Notes: generated by a model from the letters alone, not told the origin. A stretch of 64,000 nucleotides of DNA from Euglena gracilis (GCA_039621445.1 CP154955.1:56576619-56640618); one strand, 5' to 3'; counted from the stretch's first letter, positions 1 to 10,564 are shown. Numbers and translations: made by a program.

Positions 1-3000
1 TCGAGGGCCCCAAAATAACAAAATCCCTTGTGTTACCCACCCGTTTTGGGGGGCAAATCCCTTTTGTTTCCCAACTGATCTGGGGGGCAAATCCCTTTTG
101 TTGCCCAACTGTTCGAGGGCCCCAAAATAACAAAATCCCTTGTGTTACCCACCCGTTTTGGGAGGCAAATCCCTTGTGTAACCCAGCCGTTTTGGGGGGC
201 AAATCCCTTTTGTTGCCCAACTGTTCGAGGGCCCCAAAATAAAAAAATCCCTTGTGTTACCCACCCGTTTTGGGGGGCAAATCCCTTTTGTTTCCCAACT
301 GATCTGGGGGGCAAATCCCTTTTGTTGCCCAACTGTTCGAGGGCCCCAAAATAACAAAATCCCTTGCGTTGCCCACCCGTTTTGGGGGGCAAATCCCTTT
401 TGTTTCCCAACTGATCTGGGGGGCAAATCCCTTTTGTTGCCCAACTGTTCGAGGGCCCCAAAATAACAAAATCCCTTGTGTTACCCACCCGTTTTGGGAG
501 GCAAATCCCTTTTGTTTCCCAACTGATCTGGGGGGCAAATCCCTTTTGTTGCCCAACTGTTCGAGGGCCCCAAAATAACAAAATCCCTTGTGTTACCCAC
601 CCGTTTTGGGAGGCAAATCCCTTGTGTAACCCAGCCGTTTTGGGGGGCAAATCCCTTTTGTTGCCCAACTGTTCGAGGGCCCCAAAATAACAAAATCCCT
701 TGTGTTACCCACCCGTTTTGGGGGGCAAATCCCTTGTGTAACCCAGCCGTTTTGGGGGGCAAATCCCTTTTGTTGCCCAACTGTTCGAGGGCCCCAAAAT
801 AACAAAATCCCTTGTGTTACCCACCCGTTTTGGGGGGCAAATCCCTTTTGTTTCCCAACTGTTCGAGGGCCCCAGAATAACAAAAATCCCTTGTGTTACC
901 CACCCGTTTTGGGAGGCAAATCCCTTGTGTTACCCAACCGTTTTGGGGGGCAAATCCCTTTTGTTGCCCAACTGTTCGAGGGCCCCAAAATAACAAAATC
1001 CCTTGTGTTACCCACCCGTTTTGGGAGGCAAATCCCTTTTGTTTCCCAACTGATCTGGGGGGCAAATCCCTTTTGTTGCCCAACTGTTCGAGGGCCCCAA
1101 AATAAAAAAAATCCCTTGTGTTACCCAGCCGTTTTGGGGGGCAAATCCCTTTTGTTGCCCAACTGTTCGAGGGCCCCAAAATAACAAAATCCCTTGTGTT
1201 GCCCACCCGTTTTGGGGGGCAAATCCCTTTTGTTGCCCAACTGTTCGAGGGCCCCAAAATAAAAAAAATCCCTTGTGTTACCCAGCCGTTTTGGGGAGGC
1301 AAATCCCTTGTGTAACCCAACCGTTTTGGGGGGCAAATCCCTTTTGTTGCCCAACTGTTCGAGGGCCCCAAAATAACAAAATCCCTTGTGTTGCCCACCC
1401 CTTTTGGGGGGGGCAAATCCCTTTTGTTGCCCAACTGTTCGAGGGCCCCAAAATAAAAAAAATCCCTTGTGTTACCCACCCGTTTTGGGAGGCAAATCCT
1501 TTTTGTAACCAGACGGTTTTGGTGGGCAAAGCCCTTTTGTTGCCCAACTGTTCGAGGGCCCCAAAATAACAAAAATCCCTTGTGTTACCCACCCGTTTTG
1601 GGGGGCAAATCCCTTTTGTTTCCCAACTGATCTGGGGGGCAAATCCCTTTTGTTGCCCAACTGTTCGAGGGCCCCAAAATAACAAAATCCCTTGCGTTGC
1701 CCACCCGTTTTGGGAGGCAAATCCCTTTTGTTTCCCAACTGATCTGGGGGGCAAATCCCTTTTGTTGCCCAACTGTTCGAGGGCCCCAAAATAACAAAAT
1801 CCCTTGTGTTACCCACCCGTTTTGGGAGGCAAATCTCTTTTGTTTCCCAACTGATCTGGGGGGCAAATCCCTTTTGTTGCCCAACTGTTCGAGGGCCCCA
1901 AAATAACAAAATCCCTTGTGTTACCCACCCGTTTTGGGAGGCAAATCCCTTGTGTAACCCAGCCGTTTTGGGGGGCAAATCCCTTTTGTTGCCCAACTGT
2001 TCGAGGGCCCCAAAATAACAAAATCCCTTGTGTTACCCACCCGTTTTGGGGGGCAAATCCCTTGTGTAACCCACCTGATCTGGGGGGCAAATCCCTGTTG
2101 TTGCCCAACTGTTCGAGGGCCCCAAAATAACAAAATCCCTTGTGTTGCCCACCCGTTTTGGGGGGCAAATCCCTTTTCTGGCCCAACTGTTCGAGGGCCC
2201 CAAAATAAAAAAAATTCCTTGTGTTACCCAGCCGTTTTGGGGGGCAAATCCCTTTTGTTGCCCAACTGTTCGAGGGCCCCCAAATAACAAAATCCTTTGT
2301 GTTACCCACCCGTTTTGTGGGGCAAATCCCTTTTGTTTCCCAACTGATCTGGGGGGCAAATCCCTTTTGTTGCCCAACTGTTCGAGGGCCCCAAAATAAC
2401 AAAATCCCTTGTGTTACCCACCCGTTTTGGGAGGCAAATCCCTTGTGTAACCCAGCCGTTTTGGGGGGCAAATCCCTTTTGTTGCCCAACTGTTCGAGGG
2501 CCCCAAAATAACAAAATCCCTTGTGTTACCCACCCGTTTTGGGGGGCAAATCCCTTGTGTAACCCACCTGATCTGGGGGGCAAATCCCTGTTGTTGCCCA
2601 ACTGTTCGAGGGCCCCAAAATAACAAAATCCCTTGTGTTACCCACCCGTTTTGGGGGGCAAATCCCTTTTGTTTCCCAACTGTTCGAGGGCCCCAGAATA
2701 ACAAAAATCCCTTGTGTTACCACCCGTTTTGGGAGGCAAATCCCTTGTGTTACCCACCCGTTTTGGGGGGCAAATCCCTTTTGTTGCCCAACTGTTCGAG
2801 GGCCCCCAAATAACAAAATCCCTTGTGTTACCCACCCGTTTTGGGGGGCAAATCCCTTTTGTTTCCCAACTGATCTGGGGGGCAAATCCCTTTTGTTGCC
2901 CAACTGTTCGAGGGCCCCAAAATAAAAAAAATCCCTTGTGTTACCCAGCCGTTTTGGGGAGGCAAATCCCTTTTGTTGCCCAACTGTTCGAGGGCCCCAA

Positions 3001-4290
3001 AATAACAAAATCCCTTGTGTTGCCCACCCGTTTTGGGGGGCAAATCCCTTTTCTGGCCCAACTGTTCGAGGGCCCCAAAATAAAAAAAATTCCTTGTGTT
3101 ACCCAGCCGTTTTGGGGGGCAAATCCCTTTTGTTGCCCAACTGTTCGAGGGCCCCCAAATAACAAAATCCTTTGTGTTACCCACCCGTTTTGTGGGGCAA
3201 ATCCCTTTTGTTTCCCAACTGATCTGGGGGGCAAATCCCTTTTGTTGCCCAACTGTTCGAGGGCCCCAAAATAACAAAATCCCTTGTGTTACCCACCCGT
3301 TTTGGGAGGCAAATCCCTTGTGTAACCCAGCCGTTTTGGGGGGCAAATCCCTTTTGTTGCCCAACTGTTCGAGGGCCCCAAAATAACAAAATCCCTTGTG
3401 TTACCCACCCGTTTTGGGGGGCAAATCCCTTTTGTTTCCCAACTGATCTGGGGGGCAAATCCCTTTTGTTGCCCAACTGTTCGAGGGCCCCAAAATAACA
3501 AAATCCCTTGCGTTGCCCACCCGTTTTGGGGGGCAAATCCCTTTTGTTTCCCAACTGATCTGGGGGGCAAATCCCTTTTGTTGCCCAACTGTTCGAGGGC
3601 CCCAAAATAACAAAATCCCTTGTGTTACCCACCCGTTTTGGGAGGCAAATCCCTTGTGTAACCCAGCCGTTTTGGGGGGCAAATCCCTTTTGTTGCCCAA
3701 CTGTTCGAGGGCCCCAAAATAACAAAATCCCTTGTGTTACCCACCCGTTTTGGGGGGCAAATCCCTTTTGTTTCCCAACTGATCTGGGGGGCAAATCCCT
3801 TTTGTTGCCCAACTGTTCGAGGGCCCCAAAATAACAAAATCCCTTGTGTTGCCCACCCGTTTTGGGGGGCAAATCCCTTTTGTTTCCCAACTGATCTGGG
3901 GGGCAAATCCCTTTTGTTGCCCAACTGTTCGAGGGCCCCAAAATAACAAAATCCCTTGTGTTACCCACCCGTTTTGGGAGGCAAATCCCTTGTGTAACCC
4001 AGCCGTTTTGGGGGGCAAATCCCTTTTGTTGCCCAACTGTTCGAGGGCCCCAAAATAACAAAATCCCTTGTGTTACCCACCCGTTTTGGGGGGCAAATCC
4101 CTTTTGTTGCCCAACTGATCTGGGGGGCAAATCCCTTTTGTTGCCCAACTGTTCCAGGGCCCCAAAATAACAAAATCCCTTGTGTTACCCACCCGTTTTG
4201 GGGGGCAAATCCCTTGTGTAACCCACCTGATTTAACCCACCTGATGTATGTAACGCAACTGATTTGGGGGGCAAATCCCTTTTGCCCAGC
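1..4290. repeat. 112-bp-period satellite array
   Basis: The block is almost entirely tandem copies of a unit of about 112 bp. Each unit is built from related sub-blocks of about 35 bp carrying GGGGGGCAAATCCCTTTTGT, TTGCCCAACTG, GTTCGAGGGCCCCAAAAT and CTTGTGTTACCCACCCG. Units differ by sub-block swaps (a TTTCCCAACTGATCT sub-block versus a TGTAACCCAGCC one) and by single changes. The period is not a multiple of three and the sequence has few stops, so long frames occur on both strands. The array decays after about 4,200. Confidence 0.95.
2095..3426. repeat. Higher-order duplication within the satellite (875-bp displacement)
   Basis: Bases 2,095-2,551 recur at 2,970-3,426 with an exact offset of 875 bp. 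Both copies share rare variants absent from other units, such as TTCTGGCCCA at 2,176 and 3,051 and a TTTTGTGGGG variant. This indicates a multi-unit block duplication on top of the 112-bp period. Confidence 0.8.
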
Positions 4291-4545
4291 TTAGGGTTGG
4301 GTTGCAGGGGGGGGGAGGTCGTGGGGTGGGCCGACCCTAAGTCGACCCTAGGGTTGTAGGGGGGGGGGAGGTCGTGGGGTGGGCCGACCCTGGGGTCGGC
4401 CCACGACCCTAAGTCGACCCTGGGGTCGGCGACCCTAGGGTCGGCCCACTAGGGGGGTCTCCCGGACGGCTCCTTGGGCGACCTTTGGCGACCGTGGGCC
4501 GACCCTAGGGTCGGCCCACAACCCCCCCCCCCCAGGCCAGATCTA
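4291..4545. repeat. Short GGTCGGCCCAC / GTCGACCC repeats with G-runs
   Basis: Satellite edge. Repeated GTGGGCCGACCC, CCTAAGTCGACCC and AGGTCGTGGGGTGGGCC words, many of them self-complementary, alternate with G-runs and one C-run. No coding signal is seen. Confidence 0.7.
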
Positions 4546-5280
4546 CCCCCCGGGTTAGGGTTACAATTCTTATCCAAACAGCAGAACATTTCCCGCTCGT
4601 TGTTAGATTGGTCTCAGGCATTTGCTTAAGGGATTGCAGTACCCCCCCGGGGGAGAGGGCTGGACTGCAGCTAGTCCAAATTTGGCTAGTGGGATTTCTA
4701 GCAGACCCCCCCGGGGGGGGGGGTCTGCTAGCAGGGCTGGCTAGTGGGAAAATTTTTTCCAGTGACCGGCGCAAAGCGCCGGAAATTTTTTTCGGACCCC
4801 CAAAAATGGCCAAAAATGCCCATTTTTTGGCCATTTTGGGGATTTTTTTGGAACAAAATCAGCCAAAAACCTGTTAAAAACCTCATTTCCACCTCGGCGC
4901 GCAGCGCCGGAGGAAAATTTTTTTTCCAGTCGGGGGGACCCCCCCCCCCCCCCGGGGGGGCGACCTAGTCCATTTTTTCCAGTGTCCAGCCGATTTGCTA
5001 GCCAGTACCCCCCCCCCGGGGTCCTTAAGCAAATGCCTGATTGGTCTCTACAAGGTACCCAGCGAACCCAAAGAGCCGCCCAACTCAGGTTAAAAAGGGG
5101 GGAGCCGAGAGAGGCGCCGAAGGCGCCGAGCGAGGGTCCCCCCATGTGTATTGACCCTCGTTGGACGGCTTTGGGGTAGCTGGTACTTGTAGGGGCCAAT
5201 CTGAACAGCTGGCTGCAGCCCTCAAAAATTCATCAGGCTTCAAAAAGTGGTATTTCTTTCCAATCCGACCACCACTGAAA
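4546..5280. other. Gene-free spacer with C/G-run palindromes and GGCGC hairpins
   Basis: Contains CnGn palindromes near 4,706, 4,938 and 5,010. Two hairpins, CGGCGCAAAGCGCCGG (about 4,770) and GGCGCGCAGCGCC (about 4,895), are each followed by an A/T tract and AAAAATGGCC words. The same combination recurs across the window. No exon was recognised. Confidence 0.6.
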
Positions 5281-5345
5281 TTTTTCTGAGTTGGTTAGGC
5301 TTAGGCTTGGGGTTAGGGTTAGGGTCAGGGCCTTGCACACACAAG
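5281..5345 (+). repeat. Short telomere-like tract plus CCTTGCACACACAAGG
   Basis: A few degenerate TTAGGG units lead into the short palindrome CCTTGCACACACAAGG, followed by GGATTTT. The same palindrome occurs twice more beside the telomere-like array that ends near 10,315. Confidence 0.6.
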
Positions 5346-5469
5346 GGGATTTTTGAATTTTGGTTGACGTTTCTAGGGACATTCGGATGTTTTTCCGTTC
5401 ACTTTGAACTAAAATTGGAGAATCGAATTTTTGAGGAGGGGGGCTCAAATTGCCGAAAAGAGGGGGTAT

Positions 5470-5695
5470 TGTGGTACAGTGGTGGGTTGCCCGACCACCA
5501 GAGGTCGATAAGCCATGGTCAATGGTCGGCCCGACCTCGGGGCCCCGGGCGGATGATTGGCCATGACGATCCTGGAGGTTGGGCCGACCATGGTCGTCCC
5601 GACCTGGCCGTTATCGACCATTGGAGGTCGGGACGACTAGTCGGCCCAACCTCCAATCAACCGCATTACCCCCCCTTTTTGAAATTTAAGCCCTC
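5470..5695. repeat. Palindromic GGTCGGGCCGACC cluster, left copy
   Basis: Dense self-complementary words (GGTCGGCCCGACC, CCATGGTC, GACTAGTC) end at GCATTACCCCCCCTTTTTGAAATTTAAGCC-like sequence. The reverse complement of that end, and of the cluster, is found at 10,565-10,765. The two copies therefore look like inverted insertions of one foldback family. Confidence 0.65.
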
Positions 5696-5959
5696 AATAT
5701 TCGGTTGTCTTAATTTGGCTGAAAATGCAAACAAACACATTGGAATGACCTCAAAACTGTCAAAAAAACGTCCCAATTTTGAAAAAATTCGAAAACCGTG
5801 CTGTGTGGAGGCCGAGGCCACAACCGTATGCAAATCATTCGGATGAGCAAAGGATTTTCATCAGGCCTGGGTCAGTCCCAGGGTCAATCAGTGTTCAGGG
5901 ATATGGTGATTGATAGGTTAAAGCTTTGGGGTTCAGGTACAAGGAAATGGTCTGGGAAG

Positions 5960-6055
5960 GATACGGTTAGGGTCAGGGTCAGGGATAAACATAGGGTTAG
6001 GGATACGGTTATGGTCAGGGTTAGGGATGGAGTTAGGGTTAGGGATAAACCCCCC
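5960..6055 (+). repeat. Interstitial telomere-like array
   Basis: Degenerate GGTTAGGG/GGGATACGG units with the G-rich strand on +. Confidence 0.75.
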
Positions 6056-6464
6056 CCCAAAATAAGACCCCGGGTCCATTCATGGGTCGGTTGCTGGAAA
6101 GCCCGAGGGGGGGTCTTATTCATGGGGGGGGGGTCCATTTTATGGATTTTTGCTGGAAAAATTTTCGACCCCCCAAATGACCAAAAATGCCCCCCAAAAT
6201 ACCATTTTTCGAAAAATTCAGGCGCTTCGCGCCAGACAAATAGGGGAAAATATGCTGAATTGTATGGAAACTGTCCCAAAATGACAGATTTACCCCCCAA
6301 AAATGGCCCTTTTTTCAAAAATCCGGCGCTTCGCGCCGGCAGGGGGGGTCTTATTTATGGGGGGGTTCCGTTTCATGGATTTTTGCTCGGACCGGCCAGG
6401 GGGGGTCTTATTTTTGGGGGGGGGTCCATTTTATGGGGGGGGTCTTATTTTTGGGGGGGGTTAG
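6056..6464. other. Gene-free spacer with GGCGCTTCGCGCC hairpins
   Basis: Two hairpins with GGCGCTTCGCGCC (about 6,220 and 6,325) lie among G-runs and repeated GGTCTTATTTATGGGGG words. No coding exon is seen. Confidence 0.55.
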
Positions 6465-6935
6465 GGTAAGAGATACGGTTAGGGTCAGGGTTAGGGTTAG
6501 GGTTAGGGCTGCGGTTAGGGTTAGGCTTAGGGTTAGGGATACGGTTAGGTTCAGGGTTAGGGCTGCGGTTAGGGTTGGGGTTAGGGATACGGTTTGGGTT
6601 AGGGTTAGGGATACGGTTAGGGTTTGGGTTAAGGTTAGGATTAAGGTTAGGGATATAGTTATGGTAAGGTTTAGGGTTGGGGTTGGGTTAGGGTTTGGGT
6701 TACGTTCAGGGTTAGGGTCAGGGTTGGGGTTAGGGTTAGGGATACGGTTTGGGTTTGGGATGGGGTCAGGGATACGGTTAGGGTTTGGGTTAGGGTTAGG
6801 GATTGGGTTAGGGATAGAGGTTGGGTCAGGGTTAGGGTTAGGGTTAGGGATACCGTCAGTTTCAGGGTTAGGGTTGGGGTCAGGGTTAGGGATACAGTTA
6901 GGGTTAGGGATACCGTCAGGTTCTGATACGAAAAC
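6465..6935 (+). repeat. Longest interstitial telomere-like array
   Basis: About 470 bp of TTAGGG-derived units, mostly GGTTAGGGTTAGGGATACGG. TTAGGG is intermixed with TCAGGG, TTTGGG and TTGGGG variants, G-rich on +. The array is too degenerate to be a live telomere. Confidence 0.85.
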
Positions 6936-6944
6936 TGTGTCCAG

Positions 6945-7100
6945 AACGCCGGTTCGGGCGTGAAGCCGTGTTCCAGAACGCCGGTTCGGGCGGCAGCCCG
7001 AACCGGCGTTCTGGAACACGGCTTCACGCCCGAACCGTCGTTCTGGACACAGTTGTTGAAACCGTGGATTAGGGGCTCTGGCTTCACGCCCGAACCGGCG
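6945..7100. repeat. Large hairpin with CGCCGGTTCGGGCGTGAA arms
   Basis: Two copies of CCAGAACGCCGGTTCGGGC with an intervening GTGAAGCCGTGTT are followed by their reverse complement around GGCAGCC, giving near-perfect arms of about 50 bp. A third partial copy sits at 7,080-7,100. It directly abuts the telomere-like array. Confidence 0.8.
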
Positions 7101-7221
7101 TTCAAGGAATCCAGGCCAATTTCGCCCTAAATACCCATTTTTTGATCCTTTTTGAGCATTTTTGACCTCCTTTGGGCGAATGGCGATGTCGATCGGCCGA
7201 TTGAAGTTTTCACAAATGTGA

Positions 7222-7450
7222 TGCCATGTTACCCATCAATCGAACGCTCTTCTCAAGGGCTTTTGACAGGTGGCCACAGGATTCAACAATAATGCACACA
7301 GCGCTTCTTTTCAGCAATCATGTATTCCAAAATTTGACATCCTGATTTGTGAAATCCCACACCTCAGGTGCCATACGGCATATCAATCGAAAGCTCTCCC
7401 CATGAGCTTTCATTTGGTGCCCTTAGAACTCAGCCACACTGCATAGCGAA
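7222..7450 (-). repeat. Inverted module, left arm
   Basis: This is the reverse complement of about 9,585-9,806, sharing the CCCATCAATCGAAAGC word, CTTCTCAAGGGC and a TTTGACATCCTGATTTGT stretch. With the opposite arm it brackets 2.1 kb of repeats. No open frame is shared by the two arms. Confidence 0.7.
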
Positions 7451-7564
7451 TGATGGCTGAAAATTGCCGATGGCATGTTCCGACCCTTTTCGCAAATTCC
7501 AAAATCCACTGTGCACCTGCTATGGGGGGTTGGTACACCCTCGAATAGAAGGGACGGGACAAAG

Positions 7565-7995
7565 TGCCCGAAACAGCCGAAAATCCCCCCCCCCCCTGGT
7601 CAAGACCCCAAAAAACCCCTCCCTAGGGGGGGGGGATTTACGCCCGAGGACTGTAGCCGTATCCCTAACCTTAACCCTAATCCCAACCAGGCTGTTTTTT
7701 ACCCACCCCGGGGGGGAGGGGGGGTCCGGAGTGCCTATGAGTGCCTGCCCAGGCAGGCACTACCCCCCCCCCCAGGGGGGGGGGTCGGATTTCGGCCTGT
7801 GCCCAGGCAGATTCCTTTGAAAGTAGCCCATTTTTGGCTCCCCGGCGCCTTCGGCGCCGGGTCTATGCTAGGGCATTTTTGGCCGTGTGCCCTACCCCCC
7901 CCCCCGGGGGGTCGGATCGGGAGTGCCTTGGGGTGCCTGCCCAGGCAGGCACCCCCCCCCCCGGGGTGGGGTCGGCACCCGACTAAAATACAGCC
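7565..7995. repeat. C/G-run region with TGCCTGCCCAGGCAGGCA palindromes
   Basis: Perfect palindromes centred on TGCCTGCCCAGGCAGGCA occur near 7,750 and 7,940, each next to a CnGn run, with a GGCGCCTTCGGCGCC hairpin near 7,850. The frames here are low-complexity. Confidence 0.6.
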
Positions 7996-7997
7996 TG

Positions 7998-8150
7998 ATC
8001 CCAACCCTAACCCTAACCCTGACCCTAACTGTATCCCTGACCCTAACCCTAACCCTGACCCCAACCCTGACCCTGAAAGTGTGTATTGGGGCTCTGGCTT
8101 CACGCCCGAACCGGCGTTCTGGACGCCGGTTCGGGCGGGAAGACGGCGTC
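7998..8150 (-). repeat. CCCTAA array followed by a GCCGGTTCGGGC hairpin
   Basis: A telomere-like array in the opposite orientation (C-rich on +, 7,998-8,086) is followed within about 15 bp by the hairpin GAACCGGCGTTCTGGACGCC and its partner. This is the same array-plus-hairpin pairing seen at 6,465-7,100. Confidence 0.75.
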
Positions 8151-8274
8151 CTAGGGACCCAAAATAAAAAGTGCCAAAAAGTGTCCAAAATGGTTTTTCA
8201 ACATGTGGCAATCATATCAATCATATCTGAGCAGTTTTCGGGGGGTATTTGGCCCGAAATTGGGGTATTTTGTG

Positions 8275-8393
8275 CAACAATTTCCATTTGGTCAAATTTG
8301 GGGAATTTCTGAAATAGAATACCATGCAGCACGGCTGAAATCTAAGGCCATCTGCTGAAATCCCTCGAGAAGGGCTATCGATGGGCAACATGG
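8275..8393 (+). repeat. Dispersed module (direct copy at 9,385-9,503)
   Basis: About 119 bp is repeated at 9,385-9,503. It carries GAATTTCTGAA(A/G)TAGAATACCA, AAGGCCATCTGCTGAAA and a GAGAAGGG...GATGGGCAACATGG end. The end motif also occurs in the 9,585-9,806 module and, inverted, at 7,222. Confidence 0.7.
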
Positions 8394-8406
8394 GGGGATT
8401 GGTACG

Positions 8407-8506
8407 ATGTAAGGGGTCCCTGGCCACTCACCACGCAGCAAACTGGGCCAGAAGCGAAGTTAGCGCCGGCCATAAACAGACAAGAAGCCTTAGTGCAACT
8501 AAGGGG
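8407..8506 (+). repeat. About 90-bp dispersed repeat
   Basis: The sequence from GGGGTCCCTGGCCACTCACC to AAACAGACAAGAAGCC is repeated at 17,147-17,235 and 33,631-33,720. Diverged forms lie at about 26,345-26,405 and 56,999-57,060. It has no coding or tRNA signature. Confidence 0.7.
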
Positions 8507-8700
8507 GATTGGTACGACGTGGCGAGGGGGTCCGAATTGGGGGGGGGATGGCGGGAAAATGGCGTGGCGAGGGGGTCTCGGATGGGGGGGAGGGAGGGGT
8601 GTGCCATGGTTGCAGAATGAAAAATGTGTTGGGTGGCGTGGCGAGGGGGTCCGGCTAGGAAGAGGGAGGGGCGGTAAATAGTGTGGCGAGCCCCTCGGGG
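8507..8700 (+). repeat. GGCGTGGCGAGGGGGTCC minisatellite
   Basis: Several copies of GTGGCGAGGGGGTC with G-run spacers. The reverse complement (GGACCCCCTCGCCACGCC) recurs at 14,200-14,395, so the two blocks form a distant inverted pair about 5.5 kb apart. Confidence 0.65.
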
Positions 8701-8770
8701 GATTCTCTGAAGCCAGAAGCCTACCGGGATTCGGAATTCATTTGCCGTATGTTGTGGGGTTGTTATGGTA

Positions 8771-8954
8771 TACCATGCCCCCCCCATATTGTACCCCCCC
8801 ATAATGTACCCCCCCCCAATTTCCTTATGAAGAAAATTAAAGGTCTTTTTTTGACGGTTCACGGGTCTGCATATTGTACCCCCCCCATAATGTACCTCCC
8901 CCCCCAGAAAATGGCTCCCAGGGGGGGGGGGTACAATATGGGGGGGGCATGGTA
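8771..8954. mobile_element. TA-flanked foldback MITE with C-run termini
   Basis: The ends are CCATGCCCCCCCCATATTG and its reverse complement, continuing into GTACCCCCCC, giving inverted repeats of about 28 bp around a 120-bp centre. TA flanks both ends (8,771-8,772 and 8,953-8,954). The structure fits a non-autonomous Tc1/mariner-type element; no transposase is present. It resembles the TA-flanked C-run elements at 23,708 and 39,736. Confidence 0.6.
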
Positions 8955-9249
8955 TTCCCGAACACCTCTGTTCAGGTCGGTGGGTCTGATTGATAGATAC
9001 ATGCCGAGGATGGTTCAATGGACAAACAACCCAAAAGATGCTCGACCCAGGGGCCATGCAAGTGGTGAAGCTGTGATGTCCTTGCATGTACACAAAAAAT
9101 GTCCCAACCCACCTACCTTAGCTGTTCCTCTGGGGCTGAAGGGGGGGGGAAGTTTCCCCCGCTTTTTTTTCTCGCCCGTTTCAGAGCCTTTTGCAAAACC
9201 AGGAAAATTCCCAAATTTCAGGGAGGGGGACAATTTACGCCCAGGGACT
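8955..9249. other. Unassigned spacer
   Basis: Mixed sequence with short open frames and one G-run. Nothing I can name. Confidence 0.4.
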
Positions 9250-9385
9250 GTAGGTTCAGGGTTAGGGTTAGGGTTAGGATCAGTTAGGGTTAGGGATGGG
9301 GTTAGGGTTCGGGTTAGGGTTAGGGTTAGCGGGCGTGAAACCTGTGCCTGGAACGCTGGTTCGGTCGGGCACAGGTTTTTGAGGA
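9250..9385 (+). repeat. Telomere-like array plus hairpin
   Basis: A TTAGGG-like array (9,252-9,331) is followed at once by a hairpin with arms ACCTGTGCCTGGAACG / GGTTCGGTCGGGCACAGGT. This is the third instance of the array-plus-hairpin pairing. Confidence 0.7.
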
Positions 9386-9503
9386 ACAATTTCCTTTTGG
9401 CCAACTTTGGAGAATTTCTGAAGTAGAATACCACGCAGCATGGCAGAAATCCAAGGCCATCTGCTGAAAGCCCTTGAGAAGGGTTTCGATTGATGGGCAA
9501 CAT
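9385..9503 (+). repeat. Dispersed module, second direct copy
   Basis: Direct copy of 8,275-8,393 with scattered substitutions, ending in GATTGATGGGCAACATGG. Confidence 0.7.
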
Positions 9504-9584
9504 GGCAGCTGAAAAGTGGAATTTCAGATATGCAAATAGGGTCCGAAAAATGCGGAAAAATGCGATCGCTGATTTTGGGAGCGC

Positions 9585-9806
9585 TTTGCAATCTGGCTGA
9601 GTTCTGTGGGTACCAAGCGACAGGTGTTGGCGAGACCTTTTGTTTGATATGCAATATGCAACCTGAGCTGTGGGATTTGACAAATTAGGATGTCAAATTT
9701 TGGAATACACGATCGCTGAAAATAAGCGCACGCATTATGGCCGAATCCTGTGGCCATCTGTCGAAAGCCCTTGAGAAGAGCTTTCGATTGATGGGTAACA
9801 TGCCTT
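9585..9806 (+). repeat. Inverted module, right arm
   Basis: Reverse complement of 7,222-7,450. It includes GGCTGAGTTCT, GATGTCAAATTTTGGAATA, GTGGCCATCTG and GAAAGCCCTTGAGAAGAGC. The repeated CTTGAGAAG...GATGGG(T/C)AACATG core is found five times between 7.2 and 9.8 kb. Confidence 0.7.
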
Positions 9807-9904
9807 CATAAGTGTGGAATCTGCCATTTTTGACCGGCGGCCCATTTGGGCCAAAATCGCCCAAAAACTGCCCCAAACATGGGGATTTTGGGCGAAATTG
9901 GCCG

Positions 9905-10056
9905 TGATTCCTCAGCCGCCGGTTCGGGCGTGAAACCGGAGCCCCCTAGCCACGGTTTCAAAAACTGTGTCCCAGACGCCGGTTCGGGCTACCGCCCACC
10001 GGCGTCCCAGGCACAGGTTTCACGCCTGAACCGGTGTCTGGGACACAGTTCTCGAT
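9905..10056. repeat. Hairpin cluster preceding a telomere-like array
   Basis: Copies of CGCCGGTTCGGGCGTGAAA and CTGTGTCCCAGACGCC are followed by reverse-complement partners ending CTGGGACACAG. It sits about 12 bp upstream of the array starting near 10,070. Confidence 0.7.
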
Positions 10057-10067
10057 ATAAAAAAAAA

Positions 10068-10406
10068 CCCCTGGTTAGGGTTTGGGTTAGGGTTAGGGAT
10101 ACAGTTAGGGTTAGAGATGGGGTTAGGGATAGAGTTGGGGTCAGGGTTAGGGTTACGTTTAGGGTTAAGGATACCGTTAGGTTCAGGGTTAGGGTTAGGG
10201 TCAGGGATAGGGTTAGGGTTAGGGACACCGTTCGGGTTAGGGTTGGGGTTAGGGATAGGGTCAGGGTTACTGTAGGGATATAGTTACGGTCTGGGTTAGG
10301 GATAGAGTTATGGCCATCCTTGCCTTGCACACACAAGGGGATTTTGTTAGGGTGCGCGTTTTGGCCATCCTTGCCTTGCACACACAAGGGGATTTTGTTA
10401 TTTTGG
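10068..10406 (+). repeat. Telomere-like array plus paired CCTTGCACACACAAGG
   Basis: Degenerate TTAGGG units run to about 10,315. Two copies of CCTTGCACACACAAGG follow, each continuing GGGGATTTTGTTA. Confidence 0.75.
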
Positions 10407-10564
10407 GGGGGGGTCCGGGGGGGGGGGGCAGCCCCCCCCCCCCCCGGAGGAGGCCGTAGGCCGACTAAGTTAGCACACAAAACAGTCTGTTCCATTACTG
10501 CCATTTTCAACGTCATCCCATTGTCATCCTTGTCAATTTTAAATCATATTTTATTAAATGCAGC

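Noticed and set aside
817-4148. Long open frames on both strands inside the satellite (for example 323 codons on - at 3,177-4,148)
   Set aside because: The 112-bp unit has very few stops in any frame, and its peptides are shuffled repeats present in all frames; there is no independent coding signal.
1-4290. CRISPR array
   Set aside because: Units are contiguous without unique spacers, sub-blocks are shuffled, and there are no cas genes; the context is eukaryotic.
6408-7019. Arg/Val-rich and Pro/Asn/Leu-Thr-rich proteins over the telomere-like array
   Set aside because: Direct translation of TTAGGG/CCCTAA repeats; composition artefact.
6946-7100. tRNA genes (GGTTCGGGC resembles a T-arm)
   Set aside because: No acceptor, D or anticodon arms can be drawn; the motif is part of a large perfect hairpin.
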